Part shown: positions 15,529 to 26,000 of the stretch, in pieces
Layout: each line of letters opens with the position of its first letter
Numbering within the stretch: the first letter of the stretch is position 1
Made by a program: the position numbers and the translations under genes
Notes under the pieces: model-generated
The model's input: the letters and a program-made list of their open reading frames with translations, nothing else
Database searches by the model: none
What the model was told of the DNA's origin: nothing
Origin: Cohnella silvisoli
Lineage (GTDB): Bacteria; Bacillota; Bacilli; Paenibacillales; Paenibacillaceae
Assembly (NCBI RefSeq): GCF_021190915.1
Contig: NZ_JAIOAP010000001.1
Coordinates: forward strand, 124,001 to 188,000
Reading direction: 5' to 3'
Length of the DNA: 64,000 nucleotides

Positions 15529-16458
15529 TTGGGATCAGGCAGAAGCAAAATGGGAATTGAACGACGGGAGAAGTTGGCGGGCCTGTTGCTGGTTTCTCCA
15601 TGGATGGCAGGTTTTTTGTTATTCGGTATTTTTCCAATGGCGGTCTCGGGTTATCTGACGTTCGTCAAATGGGATTTTCTGAGGGAACCGCGATGGATAG
15701 GGCTATCCAACTTTGAGGGAGTGTTTCGAAATCCGATTTTCTACACAGCGTTGAAGAACACGTTGATAATTACGTTCGGAAGCAGCTTGATCTACCTCGT
15801 GCTCGGCGTTGTTATCGCCGCGATGTTAGCCAAAGACTATCTTGGGGCCAACGTGTTCCGCGCGATCATCTTTCTTCCTTCCCTCGTGATCGGGACGGCA
15901 CTCGCCAGTATGATGCAACCGGTATTCGGAAACGGGAAATACGGCCTCTTGAATCAAGTGCTGAATTTGCTCGGATTGCCTTACCAATCCTGGTTGACCG
16001 AACCCGGCCAAGCCGTATGGGTCATCGTCGCCATGAGCTTCTGGTTTTTGGGTAGCGGCGTCATCATTTATTTGGCTGGGATCAAAGGAATCGATCCGTC
16101 GTATTTCGAAGCGGCCATGATCGACGGAGCGAACGGGTTACAACAGTTCTACAAGGTGACAATACCGCTCCTTACTCCGGTTTTGTTGTTCCAATCGATC
16201 ATGGGGATTATCGGTGGCTTGCAAGTGTTCGATTTGGCGCTGACGCTGGCTTCCGAATTCAAGACGGGTGGAATGGGCAATGAAAACTCGTTGGCGACGT
16301 TAGTTTTCTACTTATATACGCTGGCTTTCCGCGACTACAACATGGGCTCGGCGGCCGTCGTCGGTTGGACCATCTTTATCGTCAGCCTTCTGCTCAGCCT
16401 GGTCATCTTCAGGCTATCGAAAAAGTTTCAGTTGTTCGGCGAGGAGGAGAGCAAATGA
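15529..16458 (+). CDS. ABC sugar transporter permease (MalF-like)
   Basis: A 309-residue inner-membrane permease with six predicted transmembrane segments, the first at about 18-40 (LAGLLLVSPWMAGFLLFGIFP). The coupling loop that contacts the ATPase is EAAMIDGANGLQQFYKVTIPLL near 197-218. The start is TTG 15529, seven to nine bases after AGGAGGG; ATG 15550 is a weaker alternative. It overlaps the second permease gene by four bases (ATGA). Together with that gene and the lipoprotein it forms a CUT1-type importer lacking its own ATPase. Confidence 0.93.
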   Translation: MGSGRSKMGIERREKLAGLLLVSPWMAGFLLFGIFPMAVSGYLTFVKWDFLREPRWIGLSNFEGVFRNPIFYTALKNTLIITFGSSLIYLVLGVVIAAMLAKDYLGANVFRAIIFLPSLVIGTALASMMQPVFGNGKYGLLNQVLNLLGLPYQSWLTEPGQAVWVIVAMSFWFLGSGVIIYLAGIKGIDPSYFEAAMIDGANGLQQFYKVTIPLLTPVLLFQSIMGIIGGLQVFDLALTLASEFKTGGMGNENSLATLVFYLYTLAFRDYNMGSAAVVGWTIFIVSLLLSLVIFRLSKKFQLFGEEESK

Positions 16459-17288
16459 GGCATAAATCGGGTCTTCTCGCGAGCAAAATATTCATTTTTT
16501 CGTTCCTGGCTTTATTGTCGTTCGTCATTCTCGTCCCGTTCGCCTACCTGTTTACTTCGTCTTTAAAGACCAATGCGCAGTATTTCAAGATCCCGATCGA
16601 ATGGATACCATCTCCCGCCTTGTGGAGTAACTACTCCTATGTGTTCGTAGAATTGAAATTCTATGTCTTTATGTGGAACAGCACGTTCCTTGCGGCAAGC
16701 TCGGTCGTTTTATCCGTGCTCAGCTCGTCGTTGATCGCGTATGGTTTCGCGAGGTTCAAGTTTCCTTTCCGCAACGGCATGTTCATTATTGTTATCGCGA
16801 CGATGATGCTTCCGGGTCAAGTCACCATGCTTCCGTTGTTCATTTACTTCAAATCGATCGGTTGGCTCGACAGTTACAAGCCGTTGCTCGTCCCGCAGTT
16901 GTTCGGCTCCGCGTATTTGATTTTTCTGATCCGGCAGTTTTATATCACTTTGCCTCGGGAGATCGACGAGGCGGCCAAGATCGACGGGTGCGGGTATTTG
17001 CGCATTTGGTGGCACGTGATCATGCCGCAGGCGAAGCCGGTGCTCATCGTGTCCGCGCTGTTCACTTTCCTCGGGTCCTGGAAAGACGTCTTTGGTCCGC
17101 TTATCTATTTGAGCGACAGAAGCTCTTATCCGCTTGCGGTAGGATTGCTCTACTTTACTTCGCCTACTTACAATGCCTATACGCTCATCTTGGTAGCGAT
17201 CGTGATCGCGTTAATCCCGACGTTATTGTTTTTCGTACTATCTCAGAAGTATCTGAATAAGGGAGTTAACATCGCTAATTTAAAGTGA
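16455..17288 (+). CDS. ABC sugar transporter permease (MalG-like)
   Basis: A 277-residue permease with six transmembrane segments. The conserved EAA loop reads DEAAKIDGCGYLRIWWHVIMPQAKP. ATG 16455 follows GAGGAGGAG and overlaps the upstream permease stop; the frame's upstream extension lies wholly inside that gene. It completes the heterodimeric channel of the first importer. After it come 37 bases and then the first of the unusual array genes. Confidence 0.93.
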   Translation: MRHKSGLLASKIFIFSFLALLSFVILVPFAYLFTSSLKTNAQYFKIPIEWIPSPALWSNYSYVFVELKFYVFMWNSTFLAASSVVLSVLSSSLIAYGFARFKFPFRNGMFIIVIATMMLPGQVTMLPLFIYFKSIGWLDSYKPLLVPQLFGSAYLIFLIRQFYITLPREIDEAAKIDGCGYLRIWWHVIMPQAKPVLIVSALFTFLGSWKDVFGPLIYLSDRSSYPLAVGLLYFTSPTYNAYTLILVAIVIALIPTLLFFVLSQKYLNKGVNIANLK

Positions 17289-17325
17289 AGGCATCTGAAA
17301 TGGATAATTAACGGAGGGGTATCGC

Positions 17326-19974
17326 ATGCGCCAAAAAACCGTATGTCTAATAGTCGCATTAAGTCTTCTGTTCGGAGTATGGCAGACCGGAGGGGCGAAA
17401 GCCGCCCCGTCACCCTACGCTTTTGACGGGAAAATGTCGCAAGATACGCTGAGTCGCTACTTGTCCCGTTCCGTTAAGATCCTGAATTTAGCCTTCTTTT
17501 ATGAGGATGCGGAGAAGAAGCGGGAATGGCTGCGATTTATCGCGAATACTGGCGCGAAGCATATCGGAAGGGCCGCAATGATCTGGACGGAATTTGAAGC
17601 CGACGAGTCGATGTTCACCGGTGCCGGGCAGATGGCCGAAGCCGTTCATGCCCAGGATCCGGAGATCATCCTGCAGGCAGCCATCTTCGAGACGACGGCG
17701 CAAACGGTGAATAACATTCCGATTCCGGCCTGGGTGTTCGAAGAGTTCGGGCTGCAGCCGACGACCCGGAATTTCAGTTACGAGGCGATGCTGTATGGGG
17801 ATGGGAGATACGTGAACTTCTGGGGAACGGGACAGTCCGTTCCCGATATTACGAATCTGGAAACCCAAATGTTTTTCTTTTACCGAGCAAAGCGGTTTAT
17901 CGATCTCGGCTACGAGTCGATCCACTTCGGTCAGTTGAGACTGATGGGCGAAACGGATCCGTTTTATTTGAACTGGAACCGCCTGTTGAATCGCGTTCGA
18001 GCGTACGGGGAAGTTCATTCCAGAAGGCATAACATCTTGTTGGACGCCCACGTAAACGAAGTGTACGATAATGCCAACCCGTTATGGTACATGGCCAAGG
18101 GGCCGTTCAGATACGAAGCCCCGGGAAATACGAGCATTTATTATAATAACGACGCATCCCGATTAAACCGCGATGGCGCCCAATCGCCGGATGGACATTA
18201 CATCGTGTACAAGATGGAAGGCGCAACCGGCTTTGAGGTGATCTCCGCGAATTGGGCGGGAGCCGGCGATCAGCCCGACGGCTTCGATCTGTACGCGTCC
18301 CCGGACGGTCAGAACTGGACACTGGTCGGCAAGACGATTCAAGAAATACAACGCACGGATTACACGTGGCCGAATTACAGAACGACGAACGGAAGTCCTC
18401 TCCCGGTCGGCACGAACTACGTGAAAATAAGCTGGAAGACGATGCCGAATATTTGGACGGTTCAATTGATGGACGTGAAGATTAACGCTGCCGGAGCAAC
18501 GCTTCATGACACGTTGGAGGAACCCGCCCCCGCCGTTAAGAAACTGGCGCTCGATTTCGTGGGCTATCCGGCGCGCAACAAACCTCTGCCCGGTTTTCCC
18601 CAGGAAACGAAATTGGAGATCAATTATCTCGACTCCTTCTATGGGAAAACGATCGGAGGCCTGAATCCCCAAGGATGGGTTTCGTCCCGTACGCCTTATT
18701 TGATCGAACTGGATAACGTTTCGGGGACGAACGGCAACCCGGGCACGAGTGCGCCCTTCTGGCCTTGGGGGTATGACGAGATTGCCTGGTTCGCCCATCA
18801 GGACAACGACTATCGCCGCTCGTGGCTGGCTTACGCCAACGATTGGATTCGGACGAACGACCTGTACGGCCATCTCCAAATGGCTGGATATAATACGCTT
18901 GGCTATGCTCCCGTCGGCTCCAACACTTACTACAACGCGATCACGCCGAGCAGTGTGTATCCGTCGTCGTTCGGCGACGAAGAGGCGATCAAAGCGATAT
19001 GGGGCAACGCGCCTCAGAACGGAGCGGTCGAGGACGATTTGCGCGATTTGACCAAAATATACAGGCTCAGCTCGCAGTTGACCAAGGTTGGCAGCAACCC
19101 CGACTCCTATGGAGGGGACAGTACTAGGTTGACTAGAACGTCGAATTCGAGCGAATACGTCATATACAAAGCTCCTTACGTGACTGATCGCACGAGACTG
19201 ACCGGATTTGTAGTCGACACATGGTTTTCGTCCAATGCTCCTGTCGCCGACTTCAAGTTCTATATCTCTTCAGACGATATTTCCTATTCTCTCTATACGC
19301 CTAAGAAAATAACGATCAATGGGGCCAAGAAAAAGGTCACCTACATCGGAAGCAGGCTGCCGAGCGGAACGAGGTACGTGAAGATCGAGTTTAACAACGC
19401 TTCTACGACCGCGACGAATCCGCAGATCGGGAAAGTCTCGACGTTCTATGCGGATTCCGGCGTCTATGCCGATGGCAAAATCGACGATTTCGAAAGTTAC
19501 GGGGGAACGGATTTGGCCCTTAATGCGGCTTACGAGGTGAATCCCAATACGGATCCGGTAACGATCTCGTTGGATCCGGCGCACAAGAATGACGGCGATT
19601 ACGGATTGAAATACGAGTATAACGTCGGGGTCGTGACCTACGGTGGGGTGGCGTTGAATCTCGGAGGCGCCGATTGGTCCGGATACGATGCGCTTCGTTT
19701 CTGGTTCAAGCCAGACGGCTCCAATCGCAATTTTACGATTCAAATCAAAACGGTTGGCGGGGATTATTGGGATAAAGTGTTGGACTTAGCGGATCCGACG
19801 GCAAGGCTGATCGAAATTCCGTTCAGCGCCTTCGCGCGGCCGTCCTGGTATACCGGCACCGGTCCGATGAACTTGTCGGCGGTCGCCCATCTCTCGCTCT
19901 ACACGGGAGTCGGCGCCGGAAGTCCGGGATCGGGCACGTTGTATTTCGATTCGATTGAAACGATCGGATATTAA
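17326..19974 (+). CDS. Large secreted modular protein, putative carbohydrate-active enzyme (array gene A1)
   Basis: An 882-residue protein whose catalytic family I do not recognise. A signal peptide (about 1-27, ending GGAKA-A) is followed by a catalytic-looking domain in two parts, about 28-245 and 405-580, with conserved LLDAHVNEVYD, LIELDN and GYDEIAWFAHQ segments. A beta-sandwich of about 130 residues is inserted between the parts; a second related sandwich lies at about 590-710, both ending in a V/SGTxYVKI strand. A CBM11-like binding domain (IDDFESYGG to TLYFDSIE) closes it. It is nearly identical to the gene at 21332 over the shared parts, which lacks both the insert and the last domain. 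Its stop overlaps the ribosome binding site of the next unit. Confidence 0.7.
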   Translation: MRQKTVCLIVALSLLFGVWQTGGAKAAPSPYAFDGKMSQDTLSRYLSRSVKILNLAFFYEDAEKKREWLRFIANTGAKHIGRAAMIWTEFEADESMFTGAGQMAEAVHAQDPEIILQAAIFETTAQTVNNIPIPAWVFEEFGLQPTTRNFSYEAMLYGDGRYVNFWGTGQSVPDITNLETQMFFFYRAKRFIDLGYESIHFGQLRLMGETDPFYLNWNRLLNRVRAYGEVHSRRHNILLDAHVNEVYDNANPLWYMAKGPFRYEAPGNTSIYYNNDASRLNRDGAQSPDGHYIVYKMEGATGFEVISANWAGAGDQPDGFDLYASPDGQNWTLVGKTIQEIQRTDYTWPNYRTTNGSPLPVGTNYVKISWKTMPNIWTVQLMDVKINAAGATLHDTLEEPAPAVKKLALDFVGYPARNKPLPGFPQETKLEINYLDSFYGKTIGGLNPQGWVSSRTPYLIELDNVSGTNGNPGTSAPFWPWGYDEIAWFAHQDNDYRRSWLAYANDWIRTNDLYGHLQMAGYNTLGYAPVGSNTYYNAITPSSVYPSSFGDEEAIKAIWGNAPQNGAVEDDLRDLTKIYRLSSQLTKVGSNPDSYGGDSTRLTRTSNSSEYVIYKAPYVTDRTRLTGFVVDTWFSSNAPVADFKFYISSDDISYSLYTPKKITINGAKKKVTYIGSRLPSGTRYVKIEFNNASTTATNPQIGKVSTFYADSGVYADGKIDDFESYGGTDLALNAAYEVNPNTDPVTISLDPAHKNDGDYGLKYEYNVGVVTYGGVALNLGGADWSGYDALRFWFKPDGSNRNFTIQIKTVGGDYWDKVLDLADPTARLIEIPFSAFARPSWYTGTGPMNLSAVAHLSLYTGVGAGSPGSGTLYFDSIETIGY

Positions 19975-19988
19975 GGAGGAGTTTCCGA

Positions 19989-20269
19989 ATGAGCTTCGAT
20001 AGTTACAGGTTGGAAGATGAGTTCATATGGGATTTCTGGTATGCCCGGCAAGGGGGCAAAGTTCTTGCGTTTTATTTGCAGTATCCAAGAGCGGGCGATC
20101 CGGAATATATTCATTCCCGTCAGTCGGTAGGGCATGCGGTCTCGAAGGATTTGCTGCATTGGGAAGAACGGCCGGCAGCGCTCCAAGCGCTAACGCGATC
20201 GAGTCTCTTCTCGGAGGATATCGTATCGTTTACGGAGAGAACGGTTCCGTGACGCTCGAGGCGAGGTAA
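19989..20269 (+). pseudogene. Remnant of propeller glycosidase gene (array gene B1, internal deletion)
   Basis: The first 67 or so codons (SFDSYRLEDEFIWDFWYARQ...) are nearly identical to those of the intact gene from 20417. At about 20190-20195 the reading jumps to the sequence that encodes the last 25 residues of that gene (NAIESLLGGYRIVYGENGS). Against the intact copy about 625 bases are missing, which is not a multiple of three, so the end is read in the wrong frame and the frame closes at 20252. The strong ribosome binding site AAGGAGGAG is retained. The product, if made, is an 87-residue fragment without an active site. Confidence 0.85.
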
Positions 20270-20272
20270 GCC

Positions 20273-21328
20273 ATGAGGAAATGGATCATTTTCTTCATAA
20301 CGGCGTGTTTGCTGATCGGGATATGGGCGCTGAGCGCGGATAAACGCAAAGGTAACGGGGAACAAGAAGAGACTTCGGGTTATGCGTTCGACGGCGACAA
20401 AAGGAGGAGTTCCCGGATGGGTTTCGATAGTTACAAGTTGGAAGAGATGTTCGTTTGGGATTTCTGGTATGCCCGGCAAGGGGACGAAGTTCATGCGTTT
20501 TATTTGCAGTATCCAAGAGCGGGCGATCCGGAATATATTCATTCCCGCCAATCGGTAGGGCATGCGGTATCGAAGGATTTGCTGCATTGGGAAGAACGGC
20601 CGCTAGCGCTTCAAGCGCTTCCGGGGACGTGGAACGACAAAGGAATCGCGACGGGCAGCGTCGTCTTCAAGGATGGGGCCTGGTATATGTTGTTTACCGG
20701 GAACTCGAATCGGGACGAAGGGGGGATCGGGCTGGCCAAGAGCGACGACTTAACGAATTGGACTAAAGTCGGCGATGGTCCGGTCATTCCAAGGCCCGAT
20801 CCGATCGCCGCGAAGTGGCAAGGCGAAACGATAGAAGCGTCTCCGCTAGCCGATCCGTTCGTCTATCCCGAGAAGATAGACGGCTGGTACTATATGGTCA
20901 TTAACGCGCAGGCAGTGAATGCGCCGCAAGATAGTCGAGGTTGCCAGCTCATGCTTCGTTCCCGGAACTTGACGGACTGGGAGCCTCATAAGATCGTTGC
21001 CTATCCGCAACAGTTCGAGAGAATGGAGACGTCCCAAATCTGGAATCGCAACGGCATATGGTACATGTACTTCGGAGGCGTAACCGGCTACGGGACATTC
21101 GAAAACTGGATTTACGTCTCCGAGCAATTCGACGGGCCTTACGAAGCCCGTCCATGGTCGCGAATCTCGTTGCCGGACGCCGGCCATTTCTATATCGCGA
21201 AAGTGGTAGAAGATACGAACGGCGACGATATCTTTCTGGCCAATAACGCGATCGAGTCGCTTCTCGGCGGATACCGAGTCGTTTACGGAGAGGACGGCTC
21301 CGTTACCCTCGCGGAGCGGGGGCGGTAA
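20273..21328 (+). CDS. Five-bladed beta-propeller glycosidase, GH43/GH32-like, with fused leader (array gene B2)
   Basis: A 351-residue frame. Residues 49-351 form a five-bladed propeller of the GH43/GH32/GH68 type: WDFWYARQGDEVHAFYLQYP, HAVSKDLLHWEE, ATGSVVFKDGAWYMLFTG, a possible ADPFV in the place of RDPF, and METSQIW as a possible acid site. Residues 1-41 (a membrane anchor or signal segment, then SGYAFDG) match the beginning of the gene at 21332 instead, so the gene is a fusion. An internal ATG at 20417 keeps the AAGGAGGAG site seen before B1, so a 303-residue cytosolic form may be the original or main product. The substrate is unknown. Confidence 0.72.
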   Translation: MRKWIIFFITACLLIGIWALSADKRKGNGEQEETSGYAFDGDKRRSSRMGFDSYKLEEMFVWDFWYARQGDEVHAFYLQYPRAGDPEYIHSRQSVGHAVSKDLLHWEERPLALQALPGTWNDKGIATGSVVFKDGAWYMLFTGNSNRDEGGIGLAKSDDLTNWTKVGDGPVIPRPDPIAAKWQGETIEASPLADPFVYPEKIDGWYYMVINAQAVNAPQDSRGCQLMLRSRNLTDWEPHKIVAYPQQFERMETSQIWNRNGIWYMYFGGVTGYGTFENWIYVSEQFDGPYEARPWSRISLPDAGHFYIAKVVEDTNGDDIFLANNAIESLLGGYRVVYGEDGSVTLAERGR

Positions 21329-21331
21329 TCT

Positions 21332-23062
21332 GTGCGGAAATGGATCATGGTCATCGTGGCGGCCGGTATACTAGCCGGGATTTGGGCAATGGCCGCGGAT
21401 AAGTTGAAAGACAACGGAAAGCAAGAAGCTTCCGGTTACGCGTTCGACGGCCACATGTCGCAAGATACGCTGAATCGCTACTTGTCCCGTTCCGTGAAGA
21501 TCCTGAATTTAGCCTTCTTTTATGAGGATGCGGAGAAGAAGCGGGAATGGCTGCGATTTATCGCGAATACAGGCGCGAAGCATATCGGAAGGGCCGCAAT
21601 AATCTGGACGGATTTTGAAGCAGACGAGTCGATGTTCACCGGTGCCGGGCAGATGGCCGAAGCCGTTCATGCCCAGGACCCGGAGATCATTCTGCAGGCG
21701 GCCATCTTCGAGACGACGGCGGAATCGGTGAACGATATCCCGATACCGGCTTGGGTGTTTGAAGAATTCGAGCTGCCGCCGGAGAAGCGGAATTTCAATT
21801 ACGAAGCGATGCTGTATCACGATGGAAGATATTTGGATAACTGGGGACCGGGAAAATCGGTGCCGGACATTACGCAGCAGGAGACGCAACTATTTTTCTT
21901 CTACCGGGCCAAAAGATTCATCGATCTCGGTTACGAATCGATTCATATGGGACAAGTGAGGCTAATGGGGGAAGAAGATATCGGCTACGCCGAATGGAAC
22001 CGATTGCTGAAACGGATTCGGGCTTATGCAGCGGAGCACGGCAGGCGTCATAACGTTCTGCTCGACGCGCATGTGAACGAAGTGTACGACGATAGTCCGG
22101 GCGAACGTTCGGTTTCTTCCTCGAATGCGAATGCGTCCGAGAGAAAGCTGGCGTTCGATTTCGTGGGCTATCCGGCGCGTAACAAACCGCTGCCCCATTT
22201 TCCCCAGGAAACGAAATTGGAGCTCAATTATCTCGACTCCTTCTATCGGAAAACGATAGGTGGCCTGAACCCCCAAGGATGGGTTTCGTCCCATACGCCT
22301 TATTTGATCGAATTGGATAACTTTGGGGGTACGTATGGTACCCCGGGGAAGAGCGATTTCTTCTTGCCTTGGGGGTATGACGAGATAGCTTGGTTCGCTC
22401 ATCAGGGCGACGACTATCGCCGCTCCTGGCTGGCTTACGCCTATGACTGGATCCGGACGAACGATCCGAACGGCCATCTCCAAATGGCCGCATACAATAC
22501 GCTTGGCAATGCGCCCGTCGGCTCCAACGATTACTACAATGCCATCACGCCGAGCAAGGTGTACCCATCATCGTTCGGCGACGAGGAAACGATCAAGGCC
22601 ATATGGGAACAATCCAAGAAATCCGGAACAATCGAGGACGAGCTTAAGGATCTGACCCGAACGTACAGACTGAGCAGACGCGTGATCTACGATCCCCGTC
22701 CATCCGATTCGTTCGGAGGGGACGAGAAGAGGCTTACGAACGAATCCGGCAAGAACGAGTACGTGATCTACAAAGCTCCGTTTGCGTCGGGAAAGGGCGT
22801 ATTGTCCGGCTTTACGGTCGAAGCCTGGCTGGCGGAAAGCGATCCGTCCGCGGATCTGCGGTTTTACGTCTCGGCGGACGACGACAGTTATGAGCCGTAC
22901 ACCCCGGACAAAAAGGCTGCGGAGAGTACGGAAAACAAAACGATCTATACAGGCGGCTCTTTTCCGAAAGGGACTAAGTATGTAAAAATCCGGTTTCCGG
23001 ATTCACCAGGGGCTGCGCAGATCGGCAGAGTTACGCTGAACTACGAAAGTATCGATGAATAG
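21332..23062 (+). CDS. Anchored or secreted putative carbohydrate-active enzyme (array gene A2/A3)
   Basis: A 576-residue shorter relative of the gene at 17326, from GTG 21332. An N-terminal hydrophobic segment (about 5-22) acts as a signal or anchor. The two-part catalytic-looking domain is near-identical in places to A1 (SRSVKILNLAFFYEDAEKK, TGAKHIGRAAIIW, LIELDN, GYDEIAWFAHQ). Only a short linker (PGERSVSSSNANASE) replaces the 130-residue insert, one C-terminal sandwich remains, and the CBM11-like domain is absent. The last eight bases overlap the next gene. The family is not recognised; a glycosidase or related role is inferred only from its operon. Confidence 0.68.
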   Translation: MRKWIMVIVAAGILAGIWAMAADKLKDNGKQEASGYAFDGHMSQDTLNRYLSRSVKILNLAFFYEDAEKKREWLRFIANTGAKHIGRAAIIWTDFEADESMFTGAGQMAEAVHAQDPEIILQAAIFETTAESVNDIPIPAWVFEEFELPPEKRNFNYEAMLYHDGRYLDNWGPGKSVPDITQQETQLFFFYRAKRFIDLGYESIHMGQVRLMGEEDIGYAEWNRLLKRIRAYAAEHGRRHNVLLDAHVNEVYDDSPGERSVSSSNANASERKLAFDFVGYPARNKPLPHFPQETKLELNYLDSFYRKTIGGLNPQGWVSSHTPYLIELDNFGGTYGTPGKSDFFLPWGYDEIAWFAHQGDDYRRSWLAYAYDWIRTNDPNGHLQMAAYNTLGNAPVGSNDYYNAITPSKVYPSSFGDEETIKAIWEQSKKSGTIEDELKDLTRTYRLSRRVIYDPRPSDSFGGDEKRLTNESGKNEYVIYKAPFASGKGVLSGFTVEAWLAESDPSADLRFYVSADDDSYEPYTPDKKAAESTENKTIYTGGSFPKGTKYVKIRFPDSPGAAQIGRVTLNYESIDE

Positions 23063-26000
23063 CGACTATGAAAAGGATGAACCTACTCCGATGATGAACA
23101 CAATCGTATTCTACGATCCTACTTTTCCTTACGACGGACAGCGTCCGAGCGATGAGGCAAGAAACGAGCTTCAGAGCAAGTACAAGGTAGTTGACGCGGA
23201 CGGCTTGGCCGACGCTCTTCTTTCCGCGGATGTATGGATTCAGCTTCATGGACCTTATTTTCCGAAGCAGGCATGGGAGTCCATCGTTCGATATCTCAAA
23301 CAGGGCAAAGGGCTCGTTCAAATAGGGGGCGCTCCGTTTCGAATTCCCGTCTATCGCGAGCAGGGGGAATGGAAGGCGGAGGGAGTGCAGACGGCTTATC
23401 ATCGGCAGCTTCGCATTCACGGGGTGCTGGAGACGAACGCGGACCGAATCATCGGACTGGAGGCCAATCCGGATATTTCGTTGGCGGCGGGCTACGAATC
23501 GTTATTGGCGATCGAACCGACCTGCTCGTTCACGCTCCATCTGACCCGGACGGACGACCGTCCCGGCGAGTTGGGGTCGAGCGGTCCGATGGACGGCCAC
23601 ATTTATCCTCTGTTGTATGGCGTTTCGGGCGAGGGGAGGAAGCTGTCCGCTCCGGTGACCTTGATTGAGAATACGAAGGGGGAGTTCGCCGGAGGCCGGT
23701 GGCTATTCGTCAATCAGCGAATCGGCCAAGCGTTCTGGGACAACGGGGGCTTGGACGCGCTTCGCGACTGGGGAGCGTACTGCGCGGAAGGCGTCACCGA
23801 AATGTGGCTCAAACCGAACTATTCCTGCTACGAACCCGGCGAGCAGCCTGTCCTGAGCCTACATATGCAGGAACTGGGTCCCGTTAGGCCTTCCGCCAAA
23901 GCATGGCAGATTGCTCTTGCTGTATACGAGGAAGAGGGGCACGAAGCGCTTTGGGAGAAAAAGGTGAGCTTGCCGTCTTCCCGGGAGCTCAGGATCGAAA
24001 GGCTGCCAGTTCCCGTTCCGGTCGCTCCGGGCTTCTACCGCGTCGTTTGCGAAGCGTTGTCCGATCGTGGAGAGAGGCGCGTGCTGAGACAGGGATTCTG
24101 GGGACGGGATGACAGCCTACTGAGCGAAGGGGAGAGGCTGACGGTCAACCGCGATTACTTCGTGAAGGCGGGCAAACCTATGCCGATCGTCGGAATGACG
24201 TACATGACTTCCGACGTCGCGAGGAAATTCCTGTTCATGCCGAACGCCGGATTGTGGGATGCGGACATGGCTCGCATGAAGCATGCCGGTATTAACATGA
24301 TTCGTACCGGGATATGGACGGCCTGGCGCCAGGTCATGTTCGTTGACGGCCATCCGTACGAGGAAGTGCTTAGATCGATCGACTCGTTTATTTTGACGGC
24401 CAAGAAACACGGGTTGGAAGTCGTCTTTACGTTCTTCTCGTTCACTCCGGAAATGTGGGAGGGCGTCAACCCTTATCTCGATCCGCGTAGCGTTGCTGCC
24501 CAGAAGCGATTGATCGCTGCGGTCGTGTCCCGTCATGTCGGCTCGACCAACATTCATTGGGATCTGATCAACGAACCGACGATGTTCGATCCGAAGCGCG
24601 TGTTCTCGGGACCGCGTACGGTAGGGGATGCTTACGAGCAAACGGCTTTCGCGGAATGGCTGCAGAACCGCCACGGCGACATTCGTGAGCTGCAAGAGCG
24701 CTGGGACATGACCCCTGACGAATTTCCTGGGTTCTCGTCCGTATCGTTGCCGCAGCCCGAAGAGATTAGCTTCAATATTGTGGATAACGCCTTGGCGAAG
24801 AGAAACGGGATATGGCTGGATTATTGCTTGTTCACGATGGAGATGCACAACCGGTGGGCTAAGGAATTGATCGCCACGATCCGGTCGCATAACGGCTCGC
24901 AGATGGTAACCGTCGGCCAGGATGAAGGGCTCGGCTCCCAGAGGCCGTCGCCATTCTTCTATGCGGACGCTGTCGACTATACGACGGTGCATTCCTGGTG
25001 GCTGATGGATCATCTGCTATGGGACAGCCTGTTCTCCAAAACGGCGAATAAGCCGAATCTGATTCAAGAGACGGGCATCATGTACGTCGAAACGCCGAAC
25101 GGCCGGGCGAAACGTTCAGAGCTCGAAATCCGCAACATTCTGGAGAGAAAATACGCTTATGCTTTCGCGGCGGGGGGAGCCGGGGCGGTCCAGTGGATAT
25201 GGAACACGAATTGTTACATGAACAACGTCAACGAATCCAATATCGGCGCGCTGCGCGCGGACGGCACGGAAAAGCCGGAAGCGGACGTATCCTATTGCTA
25301 CGGTCGTTTTATGGGAGAAATCAGACATTTGTTCAAGGATCGGGAGCTCGAAGACGTCGTTGTCGTATTCCCGTATTCGAACGATTTCTCGAACAGGAAG
25401 CTGGCCTTCGACGCGACGACGAAGCTGACGCGGGTTCTCGCATACGAGATGAAAGTTCCGTTCCGCGCGGTCGGGGAATATCATTTGGAATCGCTGGAAC
25501 AAGCGCCGCCCAAGTTGATCATCGTACCTAGCCCGCACAATTTCAGCCGGCAAGCGCTTGATACGATCGTTCGGCATGTGAAGGAGAGCGGAGGAACCGT
25601 CCTATTCACCGGCCCGATCGGGCTGGACGAATATTGGCGGCCGGAGTCCCGCTACGCGGAGGAACTTGGGGAATACGAGCTCGGCAACGTCATGCGGGAG
25701 GAAGCTATCGAGGTCGACGGTTGCGTGCTGCCGGTTTCTTTCGGGGTCAACCGCATTTCCGAGGTGAATAAGGAGTTGCCTGTTAGCGGCAGTTGTGCCG
25801 ACGCGAAGGCGCTGGCGCGCAAAGCGGAACCGACTTCGGTTCGGATGATGAAGCTGGGAAAAGGAACGTTCATCCGGTGTCCGTTGCCGATCGAATTGAA
25901 CGAAAGGTCGGAAGCGATCGTCGCGGTGTACCGGCATGCCTTATCGGTTGCGGGTTATCACCCGTCGATTGAGTGGATTCGTGGCGAGGAGCTTCACGGG

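Noticed and set aside
16673..17260. 195-residue plus-strand frame
   Set aside because: Out-of-frame shadow of the permease gene; high Arg and Val content and no motifs.
24117..25013. 298-residue minus-strand frame
   Set aside because: Antisense to the GH-A catalytic domain with no start signal.
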